From positions 558,001-622,000 of the forward strand of contig BCIK01000013.1 in the NCBI GenBank assembly GCA_039545295.1: a stretch of 64,000 bases of DNA, given 5' to 3'. The position numbers and the translations under genes were made by a program. This DNA is from Udeniomyces pyricola (lineage: Eukaryota > Basidiomycota > Tremellomycetes > Cystofilobasidiales > Mrakiaceae). Position 1 is the stretch's first letter. The number at the start of each line of letters is the position of its first letter. The notes under the pieces were generated by a model. That model was not told the origin of the DNA, did not search any database, and worked only from the letters and a program-made list of their open reading frames with translations. Below are positions 25,546 to 37,279 of this stretch, one piece after another.

Positions 25546-28500
25546 ATGACCAACATGAACATCGACTCTCGGACTCCGCTCCTCTCGTCTCTTCCTCATC
25601 CATCCTATAATACCTCTGCCTCCCCTCAGCACCCTCATCACTCTTCTTCCGGCTCCTCATCGCCAGGGACTACAATTCGAGAAGCCGATCAAGAGAGCAC
25701 CCATGTCGATCAACATTCCGATCCGACTCATCCGTTACTCAACGATGAGGAAGCCGATACGGGAATCGGCAGGAAAAAGATCCCTATATCGGTCCCAGGA
25801 TCCACTCAAACCCCACCGCAGGATCCAAAAGTTGGCAAGACGTTCAAGGAGATTTGGGTCCTTTGCTTGGGACTATGGGTGAGTATGAGTCCCGGTGTCT
25901 TTTCTGCGAAAGAGGTTTTCGACGGTTGATCTGAAGGAAGGGAAATGATCTGTTGGGGATTACATTGGGGAGGGAGGAAAGGGGAAGGAGGGAAGGGGAG
26001 GGGAGACGAGCTCAGCTGGACTCCAAGGACTGCATCGATATCAGACTAGTATCGTCACGGCTGACCTCCTCACTGCATTCTTCATGTCGATTCTTGGCAG
26101 GCTTCGTACGTTCTTTCAAACCAACACGGTTGTTTCTTTGTGTTGACTGTGGACGTACAAACGCTACTGACTGCTCAACACCTGCTGTTGTAATCGATCC
26201 ACGACCACGACTGCTTTTTTATTTCAGTCTTTTCGCCTCGGCTACCGCCTCCACCTTGATTACAAACCTTCAGCTCGAGATTGCTTCCTATTTTGGTGCG
26301 GGTCACCTGGCATCGTGGCTAGGAGGTGGATATCTTCTCGGTCTGGCCGCTTTCACGCCCGTGTGGGGTCGACTATCTGGCGTGCTCGGTAGAAGAGGAT
26401 GTATGATTTTGGCCGTGAGCGACGCTCTTGAATCTTTGTTCTCTATACGTGCAAATGACGACCATGCTGATCGTCCAGGACGACTTTCCTCTTTGGCAAA
26501 TAGATGTCATTGTTTGTAACAGGGACGCTGGGATGTGCTTTTGCTCCAAGCATGGGGTTCATGATCGCTTCACGCATCGTGGTAAGTCATCGAACCATGC
26601 CCTTCATGTTCGATCCGTTCCCCTTTCATCGTATCGAGCCGTTCCCTCCACTCTTTACGACTTTGGATGTGGTTGCTCTATGGTCCCCTGATGTACTTGT
26701 CGCGATGGTGTCATTTCGTCTCCCAGGCTGGTGGTGGTGGTGGTGGTCTCTTTACAGTGTCTTCCATCATCATCGCTGATCTCGTCTCTCTTGCCGATCG
26801 AGGACTTTACCAAGGGTGAGTGACCCTATGCCTCAAGTCAGACAATCTTTCTTTATCCAAGCTCCTGTTCTTGCCGTTGACAGCTCTGGTTTATCGTTCC
26901 GATTGACGCTCATCCTACCCAGACTCGTGAATGTGGTGATCACTTTGGGAACTGCGACGGGATCCATCATCGGAGGTGCCATCGCAGATGCAGCAGGCTG
27001 GCGAGCTGCATTCTACGGACAGGTAAAGAAAAGAAAAAAACCTCACCTTCTTCAGCGTGAGATTTGATCTCTCGTTGTGTTGCTCCATATTGCGATTGAC
27101 ATTCGTTCTGCTTGAACAGTTTCCTCTGATGGCTGTCGCCTCGGTCCTCATTCTTTGGAAAGTCCACATCCCAGCATCCGTCGTGCCTTCGGAGAGAGAG
27201 GCCACGAAGGAAACGTGGCGAGTGAAGTTGGGAAGGATCGATTGGGCAGGGTGTTTCTTTGTCGTCTTGGCGGTGAGTCCAAACGAATGGCATGTCCTTC
27301 GCCATTGCTTTGTAATATGGATGCTGAAGCCGACTTCACTTGACTTGTGCACAGACGTCGAGTTTGATGATCAGTCTTTCTCTCCACACCTCGCTCGATG
27401 TACCTCTTCGAGACGTTCGGGTCTGGGGTCTCCTCTTGGTTACACTTATCAGCACGGGATGCTTCTACGTCGTCGAAGAATACTATGCCAACGAGCCTGT
27501 CGTGCGTCTTATCTCTATTTGCTAACTCCTTGGGCTCAGGGCATGATTTCTGTCTCTGCTCACTAACGATCTAACTCCTCATTTCTCACGACTGTCTGAT
27601 TTTTGTTTTGTCTACCGGCATAGGTCCCTATGCAACTCCTCCGGATGCACACACCTCTGGTCATCATGATTACTATGGGATTCTACACTTCTACCTTGTT
27701 TGGACGCATGTACATCCTTCCCGTCTACCTCAAGCTCGTTCGGTCCTACAGCTCGCAAACAACGGGAACCCTCCTCATCCCGGGTGGCATCTCGGGTTCA
27801 GCGTCTTCGCTTTTTGCTGGCTGGTGAGTGAGAGAGACGTTGTTGGTGATTGATATGGCAAACTTGTTCCTGCTCTTGATTGTAGCTGATACGCTGCTCG
27901 CTGTATATGTCTTTTGTCCTTCATCATTGATTATAAATCCCCTTACTCAACCCGATTGACCTGCTTCATTTACTATCAAGGTACATGCAACGGACCGGAA
28001 AATACAAGAACCTCACGATTGTCGCCTGCTTTGCCCCCCTTCTTTCGTCCTGGTCCGTCATGCACTGGGGACGGACCACCAACATCCATCGACTCTGGAT
28101 CGAGATGGCTCTCGCAAGTAAGTAGATATCCTTACCCAAAAGGCTTGGTTTGAGTTCCTTCGATCATGGGTCGATGCTGGCCGCTGATCGAGGTTGTCAC
28201 TATTTGAACGGGGAAACGTACAGATCTTGGTGGAGGCATCATGAGTGAGTGCTCGGTCTACACATTTAATCATAATCATCTGGTTTGACAGAAGACGGTC
28301 GGTGACGGCCGGTACTCCTCACATTCACAATCAAGGCTAACCCTTGATTCTGCTGCATTGTTTGTGACAGTCACCACTCTCCTAACAGGCCTCATCGCCT
28401 CGGTTCCAACACCGTTCGTCTCTAGCCAATTCTTGCGCATCATCATCTTAGTCTTCCAACGTTCCTTGCTTTCATTCGTTGACACATGATTGTTATGGTC

Positions 28501-29212
28501 AACGGAACAGACTGATCCCCATAGCTATCTCTGCGTCGTTCCTCTTCCGGGCCATCGGTCAAGTCCTCGGCGTCTCCCTCTCTTTTGCTACCCAGCAATG
28601 GGTACTAGAGCGACGCCTGATCCAAAAACTCGGAGCCGGTTCCACAGAAGTCAGTGATTCTCCTTTGCGCTCTGGTAGTCTTCTGCCCGTTCCTTCCATT
28701 TATCTAGTGCTCTAGGTCGACCCGTCGCCGGGTCTACTAGAAACCCGGTTGACGCTCCAAATCGTCTTTCGGCTGGCTTTTCTCATCTCCTCTCTTCGTT
28801 CTCCTCTCCTCGCTTCTTGTTCTCATTTCGTGTATTCTCTTCTTCTTCTTTTTCTCTCTCCTTCAGATCATTTCGGAGATTATCCACCGACCTTCATCGA
28901 CGATCCCGTTTCTTCCTCCAGCGATCCGGAATCAAGCGATTGACGCCTACTTGATCTCCATCCAGGTCGGTCTATCAGTTTCCTCTTCCTTATATTCGTC
29001 TCTCTTGTTTTTCTCTCTTCTTTCCCCCTCTTTCATATGTCTCTCCTCTACACAAAAAGAAAAGAAAAAACGTCAGAAACGTACTGATACTACCTTGTCC
29101 TGATGCTTGTTCACGATGGGTTCAGTCTGTTTTCATCTTTGTTGCAGGCTCGGGGATCGTTATCTTGGCGCTGGTGTGCATGATGAAGCAATACGCTCTT
29201 CCTGGTCGATAG
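25546..29212 (+). CDS. MFS transporter, DHA2/VBA-like (vacuolar basic amino acid type), 15 exons, about 605 aa
   Basis: Exons: 25546-25878, 26101-26105 (5 nt), 26228-26414, 26504-26581, 26727-26815, 26923-27022, 27120-27272, 27355-27501, 27624-27823, 27981-28117, 28224-28244 (21 nt), 28371-28413, 28511-28649, 28867-28965, 29126-29212; the sum is 1818 nt in frame. A long Ser/Thr/Asp-rich cytoplasmic N-terminus includes a dileucine-like acidic patch (HPLLNDEEADTG). Transporter signatures: LFASATASTLITNLQLEIA in TM1, YLLGLAAFTPVWGRLSGVLG (motif A), then GGGGLFTVSSIIIADLV and RGLYQG (motif C region), GAIADAAGWRAAFYGQFPL. About 14 hydrophobic segments are present, ending SGIVILALVCMMKQYALPGR. Family members export drugs or move amino acids into the vacuole; substrate is inferred only from resemblance. 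The start at 25546 is the first ATG of the frame. Confidence 0.88.
26101..26105 (+). other. 5-nt microexon of the MFS gene
   Basis: The sequence is ttggcag|GCTTC|gtacgt. Joining TGG + GCTTC + TCTTTTCGCC gives LW-AS-LFASATAS and restores the TM1 reading frame. Direct joining of the flanking exons shifts the frame out of the transporter. Confidence 0.75.
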
Positions 29213-29596
29213 TGTCTGTGTTTTTATATAGTGGTACGGATAAAATAGATGGATCTTGATTGAAATCAAATAGCTGACTGAGAAGAAATATAGATTTGAA
29301 TGGCAACGATATGGTGACATGAGAAAGTGTGACGCAGCGTGACGCGTGACATGATAGGCCGTTCTCTTACGACTGACTCGTCTTCGCCTTCATCCTTCTA
29401 AGCTTCGAACGACGACGACGCCGATATCCATCCCATTCTCTGACCCTGCTGTCTGCCCACCCTTTCTACCTCTGCCCTCACGTCAACCTCCTCATCAGTC
29501 CTTCGCTCTCTCGCATTCACAACTATCGTTGAAACCTTCAGCTCGCTTCCTCCTTTTGCCTACTTCTCGCCATTCCAATCAGCCCAAACGACTGCC
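29213..29596. promoter_or_regulatory. Promoter region of the TBP gene
   Basis: The 384-bp gap contains GTGACGCGTGAC at 29339-29350, an ACGCGT (MluI-box-like) palindrome about 250 bp before the TBP start. The same 12-mer occurs upstream of the gene at 49983. CT-rich sequence precedes the start codon. Confidence 0.45.
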
Positions 29597-31750
29597 ATGT
29601 CCCTTCAGCCTCCCACCAACGCCCAAGCCGGTCCTTCTTCTCAGCCTTCTCCTTCTCCTTACCCCATCGCCGCTCCAACTCCCGGAGCGAGTGCGACCGG
29701 CAATGTAACCCCGGGAGGTGTGCCCGAGTAAGGCCAATCTTCTTCTTGCTCGTCCTCGCCTATTCGCTTGTTCTTTCAACCCTTTGCGCGGCGCGTCTTT
29801 GAGTGGCCAACCAAACCCCCTTTCGTCATATGCTATGCCTTGTTTCTTTCCGTCCCATTGCCATGTTGTTTTCCTTCCTGGATGATGCGCTGAGACCTAC
29901 TGAGTGTGGGATGACGAAGGGAGCGAGCGAGAGGATTGACCGATACCCCTTGTGTGTGAACATGTTTGCTGATGGCCCTGTGCTCTCTTTCTGCCTTTGC
30001 GTTCGCCTCTCGACTATTGGCCGTGCGTAGGATCACCGCTGTCCAGGGTATCGTACCGACTCTGCAGTGCGTATTCAGTGTTGATAGACCATCAGTAGGA
30101 ACCCAAGCGGGAGAGGATAGAAGAGGCCAGCGCGTCTGAAGAGGTGGCATCGACGGCGTGAAGCGGAAAGTAGCGGGCCATACAAACGAGCGGCCATGCG
30201 ACTATGACCATCCTGCCATCGTCTTGCTACATCGTTTCGCCCAAAGCCACCTCTGACTCAGCTATCCAGTCCAGCTGCTGATCCGTCTCACCTTTGTCCC
30301 GTTTGTATCCCTTTAGAAACATCGTCGCAACGGTCAACCTTGATTGCCGACTCGATCTCAAGACAATTGCCCTCCACGCGCGCAATGCCGAGTACAACCC
30401 CAAACGATTTGCTGCCGTCATCATGCGAATCCGAGATCCCAAGACGACGGCGCTCATCTTTGCGAGTGGAAAGATGGTCGTCACTGGCGCAAAAAGCGAG
30501 GATGATTCGAGACTAGCGAGTAGGAAGTGAGTGCCGACGACTTCTCTCCTTCTCTCTTCCCTAGTCCTTGCGCCCGATAGATGTCGTTGTGCCCTACTTC
30601 GGGCCAGAAGTTTCTTTTTGTATTTGCGTCTGATCGCTACTCGAAGGAAAGAAAAAAAGACCCAGGAAAAATCACCCACACCACGCCGGTATTGACGCGT
30701 GTTCTTTCCCTTGACCCGCCCTCGTCCCTCTTCGTTGCCCTTCAACTTGCCTCTCTCCCTCACTTCTCCTCTCATGCACGCTCGCTTTAGATACGCTCGA
30801 ATCATTCAAAAGCTCGGCTTCGACGCCAAGTTCTCCGAGTTCAAGATCCAAAACATCGTCGGCTCGTGCGACGTCAAGTTCCCGATCCGACTCGAGGGTC
30901 TCGCGTACGCCCACGGCAATTTCTCGAGTTATGAACCTGAGGTTCGTTTGTCTATTCTGGCTTGGTTTTCTTGTCTTGAAATGAGGGCCGAGGGGAGGGA
31001 GAGGGGGGGAGGGGGGGGGAGTTTCTTGCTGCATCTCGAGTGGACGGAATCAAAAACTGATGGATGTTTTCTTCCCGTTGTTTCGTCTGCACCGTTGCGA
31101 TCACACCCTGTCGACGTGTCAACCCTCACATTTCCTCACCATTCACAACATCTCTGCCGGTATTCAGCTGTTCCCGGGTTTGATCTACCGAATGATCAAT
31201 CCCAAAGTCGTCCTTCTCATCTTTGTTAGCGGTAAAATCGTATTGACGGGCGCAAAGGTCCGTCATGCCATCGTGTTTCTTTCACTCTCCCCTCTTCTGC
31301 CCTTTTTCCATCTTCCTCTCTTATTTCTTGACAATGTTTTCTGACAAGTCTTCACGCTTCTCGTATCTTGCCTATCCGCCCACTTTCGCATACGCACACA
31401 CACACACATTCACATCCACATCCACATCCACATACACGTATCTCTCTCCCTTGTTTTCCTTTGCGCATTGAAAAACAGGTCCGAGAAGAAATCTACCGAG
31501 CCTTCAATAACATCTACACCGTCCTGGCGGAATTCAAGTGCGTCAAGCCACATATACATCATCTTCCTATCCATCATCATCTTCCCATCCATCATCCTCT
31601 TCCCCTCTTTCTCCTTTGCTTTATCATATTCCTCTTCCTCGATCCCTCTTTGAGCAAATCTGACACATCGATCCTTCCCTTTCCCCTTCCACCCAATCCA
31701 ACTCAACCCAACTCACCCGTTCGATTCCCTTCTCCAGAAAACCAAACTAG
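29597..31750 (+). CDS. SPT15: TATA-binding protein (TBP), 8 exons, 229 aa
   Basis: General transcription factor that binds the TATA element as part of TFIID and also serves Pol I and III. Exons: 29597-29727, 30031-30066, 30317-30526, 30791-30941, 31168-31257, 31479-31537 and a last one at 31738-31750, with the two direct repeats of the saddle fully visible: [20 protein letters not shown], then [38 protein letters not shown], and in the second half [56 protein letters not shown]. The last short exon gives the ending EFKKPN; the sum is 690 nt. The roughly 55-residue N-terminus is Pro/Ser-rich, as in other fungi. The count is seven exons if the first call is taken literally; intron positions are by consensus. 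Confidence 0.95.
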
Positions 31751-33927
31751 ACCACATCTCCAAGGATAACCAATCCCCTTCCTCTTCCACTTCCCCCCTC
31801 TCTGTCTGCGTCTGCGTCGTTCGCTTGTCCTCGGTCCTTCTTTCTCTTATCCTGTATCCTTCGTCGTCGACCAGCCTGCCATGTGAATTTGACCTCTCAA
31901 GCCAATCTCAATCACTCCACACTTTTCACCTCGCCCCGACCCGACCCGACCCGCCCCGCACCTCCCACTCTTACACAGTCCCATCCGTTTCTTCCTCTTT
32001 GACCCATTGATTCCCCTCTTTCTCGTCGTCATCTCTCATCTATCGTCTTTTTCTTTTTCTGTTTCCCTTTTTTCTTTCTTTCTTTCTCGATTGTGGTCTT
32101 CCCGTTCCACCCCTTTTTTCTTTGTTATTTCTCTTTCTTCCCTAACGCCCCGCCCGCCTGCCCGTTTTGTCCCTTTCTTCTTCTTCTTCTTCCTTTTTTT
32201 TCTCTTTTTTTCAGTTTAACGAATTTTCAAGACTCCCACATCCATCCCCATCCGCACACACACCCTCATCACCATACAACATCTTTGAGATCTTTTTTTT
32301 TTCACACCAAAAACACTCACCCACACACACATACACATACAAAAAAAAACTCAACAACAAACACTCTAATTCCTTCATCTACTCGACGTCCGAACCTCCC
32401 CTTCTCCCTCCCCCCCCCCCCCCAACCCATCACCCGGCCTACTTACTTTGCACGTTCACAGTCCTCAACACCATTTTCAAAATCCCATCCCTCATCCCTT
32501 CTACCTTTATCGCTTTTTTTTTTTTTTTCTTACTTTTTTCTTTCTTTCATCTATTCTTCTGCCAGTTCTCTGACTCGATCCCATGTCCATCGAGTCTCTC
32601 TCTCTAGCCACCGTCTCGTTTTAAAGAAGAAGAAGAAGAAGAAGGAGAAGAAGAGACCCGTCCAATTAAGGCCATCCGTCCGTCCGTCCGGTCTTACAAA
32701 GCGCGCAAGCTTGCTCGCCTAGGCTGGGCTGTGTCCGGGCATGGCTTCGTTCTGCAAGTGAATTCATACGCATTAATACGCATGCATGCATATCGAAGGG
32801 GAAGGGGGGGGGGGGGAGAAAGAAATCTTGGNTTTNTTTCGATTTTTTTTTGTATTATTATTATTATTATGCAAACCCGACTACCACGCGAGACCATACC
32901 GACCCGTCGACCGTTACTACGCTACCTTGGGCTACAAGCTACAAGTTCATGTGTCGTTTCCAGCTCTGATGGATCGCTCAGTGCGCGCGCGTACGGTCGG
33001 TCGGTCTGTTGTTTTCTCTTGCCTCTTCCCCCCCCCCCCCCAAAAAGTAGCGAGTAGAACGATAACATAGTACTTTCATTTTGTTTTATATGTATGTATG
33101 TGTGTGTGAATTTCGAACCGATTTGCAGAGAGGTCCTCCCTCGTCCAGGATGGCTGCAGATGGATGGTGATTGGATGATATAGTATATATATATATAGAG
33201 TAGTAGTGATAGCTGTAGTTATGACTATGAGCGAGTGATTGCAGCACGTGCGGGCGTACGTGGGCGTGGGCGCGAAAAAAAAAAATGGATTATAAGCGAT
33301 CAGTGTCGAGGGCGCGCCGAGGAAACAATAATAACAAAAAAAGAAAAACAAAAGAAGAAGAAAAAAAACACAGGCGCCGGAGGGAGGAAAAGAGGAGGAG
33401 GAAGAGTAAAGAGAAGAAACGTATGAAGAAAGCTGGGTTTTGAAAGGCATCAAAAATGAAAAAAAGAAGCAGAAAAAAGACAAAAGAAGAAAACGGGGTA
33501 GAAAAGGCGAGCGGGGGAGGGGGGGGGGGCTTCGCGAGATGCAGGCAAAGGAGGGAGATAAAGTGGACGCGAGCGAGCAGCGATGCAGAAAAGAAGAGAA
33601 AAGAAGGCGAAGGCCCAAGAAAGGAATACGAAGAAACTAATCGTCACGTTGAGCAAGGTATGAGGGGAGAGCTGATGAAAAGAAGAAAAAAAAAGAACGA
33701 CAGAGACACAAGCAAGACGAAACGAGAGAAAGACATGAGAGTAGAAGCAAAGAAGACGTAAGGAAGAAAAACGATTTCGATTGAATCTGTGAAGGAGAAG
33801 GAGATGAAGAAGTAACAATACATCATCAGATCAGTATTGGGTCCTCACTGCAGCAGCAAACCGCCCCAAGAAGACAGCAGGGTATTCAGCCGGGTTTTCG
33901 CAAACACCGGGCCGGGCCGCCCGAAAC
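31751..33927. other. 2.2-kb gene-free, low-complexity spacer
   Basis: The left half (to about 32.7 kb) is CT-rich with CA-rich tracts; the right half (33.3-33.8 kb) is GA-rich. Single ambiguous bases occur at 32832 and 32836 beside a G run. A TA dinucleotide tract lies near 33183-33197. Long open frames here are compositional and encode Ser/Phe or Lys/Glu runs. No conserved gene or tRNA was recognised. Confidence 0.55.
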
Positions 33928-36900
33928 TCACCATGCGACACGCATCATCTCGATGGGATCTCCACCAGCTTTGCCTGCCTCTCTCCTCGTCGAACTCGCT
34001 TTCTCCTCTCCATCCAACCCGGCCTTTCTCAGCCCTTGGGCCCCTCCTCCATTTGCGATGAGTCCTTCGACGCCTAGCTGCCCTCCGGTCCGACTGATGA
34101 TTTGCTGTCGTTCGAACGTGCTTCCCGGCGTATCAGGACGCCCATCGACGCTCAATCCATAGGCTCCTCCTCCTCCCATACCGCCCCCAGGACCCGAAGG
34201 AACCATGAGACCCGTATAACTCGAAGGGGAAACGGGTGGCTTGCAGGTCGATGAGGCCGTAGTAGTTTGGGACGTCGTTCCATGAGGATGCTGTTGATGA
34301 GGATGTCCACTGGGGGAAAGCGACGTGGAGAGAGGTGGATGCTTTTGTAAGGACGAGATGGAATTTGACGGCAGGGAGGTCGAGGAAGGTGCGCTGGATT
34401 TTGGAGGGGTGTAGTAGGACTTGCGGGCCATCTTACGCGAGTCGTAGACGTGAAAACTGAAGCGGTGGATGAACAGATGGACGGGAAGACCCAGAGATAG
34501 AAGGAATCATTGTATCAGCATGGTAACCAGGAGCCTCGCGCGTTCGATTCCACTCGCGCCCGTATTGAAAGACAACGCGCCAAGAGACAACGTACTGCTC
34601 TTCCATTGTGCGCATGTCCGGACTGAGATTGGCCGGGTCCTGTCCCTCTTTACGCTTGCGGGCCTTGAGAGGGTTCTCTTCTAATAACAACTCTTCCAGC
34701 TCATGAGTGGCGTCAAAATTGGCTTTCTTGGCCTGAGCGGATTGAATTGGTTGAGAGGAACAGGGAGGCGAAAAGAGCGTTGACAAAGAGAAGGAGAAAA
34801 ACAACGAGCGAAATGATCAAATGTGAACAGAGCCATCGAGTGTCAGTACATGCCTTTCAATCAGACGCATACAACGGGCGGGTGGAAACACTTACGTCTG
34901 GCACGAAGATCGGCGTAGCCTTCTTGTTCTCGATTCCGACCCAATCGAGGTCACGCAGCCAGGGATGAGCTTTGACGTCGTTGATGCCCGTCCCATCCGC
35001 TCTCCATCCAATACGCTTTCGAGGATCGCGTTCTAACAGCTGTAGTAACAAGAAAGAAAAACAAAAGAGGACATGAAGAGGAACCAAGGATTCATAAGCG
35101 AAAAGGGTCCCTTTCCTGTTGGTAATCGAGGGCAATCTCCAGGGGGTTTAGCACAATGGAGCAAAAGGAATACGATACGGACCTGTCGGATAAAATTCAT
35201 GCCCTCGGCCGAGCACTTTTCTCTCGCGTCCTCTGGCCAGAACAGCCTCTCGCCCTGAATGCTCTCCGTCAGCGCGCTATTCGTCTTACCCCTAAAGGGT
35301 CTGCGCCCAAAGATCAATTCATACACAACGACTCCTAAACTCCACCAGTCAATCTGGCAACTGTAGCCCCGCTTGGCGAGAACCTCGGGTGCCATGTATG
35401 CCATGGAACCCGCGACGCCTGTCAGCGGACGCGCATTGGGCGAGGAGGAGAAGTGGACGGCGATGTTGAAGTCGGTAAGGTGGACATGGCCGTGCTCGTC
35501 AAGTAAGAGATTATCCGGTTTCAGATCTCTGGTGTCACGACAAAAACCAAGGATGAAGCCGGCCGCATCTGCGTGAGCGAAGGACGCGTGGTGATGACCA
35601 TATACCCAGGCAGCAGAGATCCTCACCGATGAACAATCCGTATTGAGTGGAGATAGTGGAGGGCGAGTGCAATCTCTGCAACGTAGAATCGAACTGCGTT
35701 TTCTTCGAATCCGCCCACACGGTCGATATGAACTGCGAGAGGACGAAACAACAACGGTCTTGAGTCTCCGTTCAGGCCGATCTACTTGGCTTGGATGAAG
35801 GGCCGCCGACTGCGGAAATGAAACTTGAGCTTACACCGCAGATCACCCCCGAGCATGAGATCCAGCACAAAGAAGCAATTTTCATCATCTTGGAAAGCAT
35901 AGCGAAGGTTGACCACGTAAGCATGGTCGATCTACGGCACGCCAAGGAAAGAGAATCAGTTTCATAACTCTACGTGCTGATAATTGGACCTGATACTGCT
36001 CTTTGCAATGCTTCACCGGTGTCTGCAGTCGGATACAGAGAAGAAAAGTGATGCATGAAGAGAGATGAAGTAGTTGCGGGCAAGCGTGAATGTACGAACC
36101 TCCTCGAGCAATCTTCGCTCCTGAATGATGTTGGCGACAGCTTTCATCTTGCAGCATTTTGCTTTGTTGATATATTTGAGGGCGAGCAGCTGCTTTGTCT
36201 GCTTGTGTTGGACGACTCGGACCTGAAAGGAGGAAAGTCGCGTTCGTCATGGGAACCGTGCACGCGACGGAGTGGAAAGAGAGACGGGGGATAGACAACA
36301 CATAGACAGACAAACGAAAGATGGATGAGTCGGCAGCTGCGCGGATGTTGTGAATGACGCGCTGGTGGTGGGAGAACAGGTCCGGAATGCTCGGTTTGGG
36401 ATGATTCGACAACAAGAACGGGACAACAAAGCTATTGGTAGGAATGGGTTGGAACGGGATGAGAGGAGAGGATAGGAGAGAAGAAACCATCCAAGGGCGC
36501 GTGTATGCATGGGCTGGACGCGCGAAGGGGAAGGGGCCAAAGTCTCGGGGGGAAGAGAGAACGACTGAGAAGAAAGCCACCGCTCTCCTTCCCCTACATT
36601 CCCCATGTACCTCGCCCAAGCCGTATCACCTTAGACGGCCTATCCCATCCTGCTTTGATCAAACCCCTTCAGCATCATCAACCCTTGCTATCCCACCAGA
36701 TCTTGCTCCTTCGTCGAGAGTGAACAGATGATCGGCTTAGCCCCCGCGTCGCTCCCAGGGCACGTGGCCCGCAGTTCGTTCGATCATCCCTCCTCTCTCA
36801 GCCGTTTCGTTGTCTCGCCTTCGATTCTGACCGCCTCCGCATGATCGCCATCAAACACATCCCACCAACGCGACCCTTTCCATCCGAGCATTGCAAAGAG

Positions 36901-37279
36901 AACAAGTACTGACCTTGCCGAACGCACCCTTGCCGACCGAACGCAAGAGGTAAAAGTGAAAGAGATTGGTCTCGCCCTCAAAGTCAATGACCTGCTCCCA
37001 GCGACGTGAGGTCGGTGCGAGGGGTCCGAGAGGGGAAGAAGCGGCGGGTGAGGAGGGGGGAGACGAGAAGAGGGACGTGCAAGCAGAGCAGTCGAAGTTC
37101 CAGAGGTTCCGATAAGAATTCGATGAAAAATAATGAAGATCAGATCGAGAAGTGTATGAATCAGCATGGGATGGGACGCAAGAAGGCCCAGCTTGGGAGC
37201 AGACATAGAAGGGGGGGGGGGGNGGGGGAACAAAGGGACCAAGGAGTCGGACCTCTGGCTTGCAGCACCCAATGCCCAT
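33928..37279 (-). CDS. YANK/STK32-type AGC Ser/Thr protein kinase, about 10 exons, about 537 aa
   Basis: The first exon (37279-37253) encodes only MGIGCCKPE, a myristoylation plus dual-Cys palmitoylation-type start. Exon 2 (36991-36914) gives the glycine loop VGKGAFGK; later exons supply the ATP Lys (LLALKYINKAKCC), helix C Glu (NIIQERRLLEE), the catalytic loop HRDLKPDNLLLD, and LTDFNIAVHF. DFN in place of DFG is characteristic of the YANK family and is not a defect here. The activation segment ends SMAYMAPEVL; RDPRKRIGW closes the catalytic core. The tail includes ELEELLLEENPLKARKRK and FHVYDSRKMARKSYYTPPK, then a Ser/Pro/Gly-rich end. The N at 37223 lies in the first intron. Membrane localisation through the N-terminus is inference; pathway targets are unknown. 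Confidence 0.9.

Noticed and set aside
31265..32722. Long plus-strand frames after the TBP gene
   Set aside because: Low-complexity His/Pro/Thr and Phe/Leu runs from CA- and CT-rich DNA; TBP ends cleanly as EFKKPN at 31750.
35460..35520. DFN in place of DFG in the kinase as a sign of a dead kinase
   Set aside because: DFN is the normal state in the YANK/STK32 family, and the Lys, Glu, HRD and Asp residues are all present.
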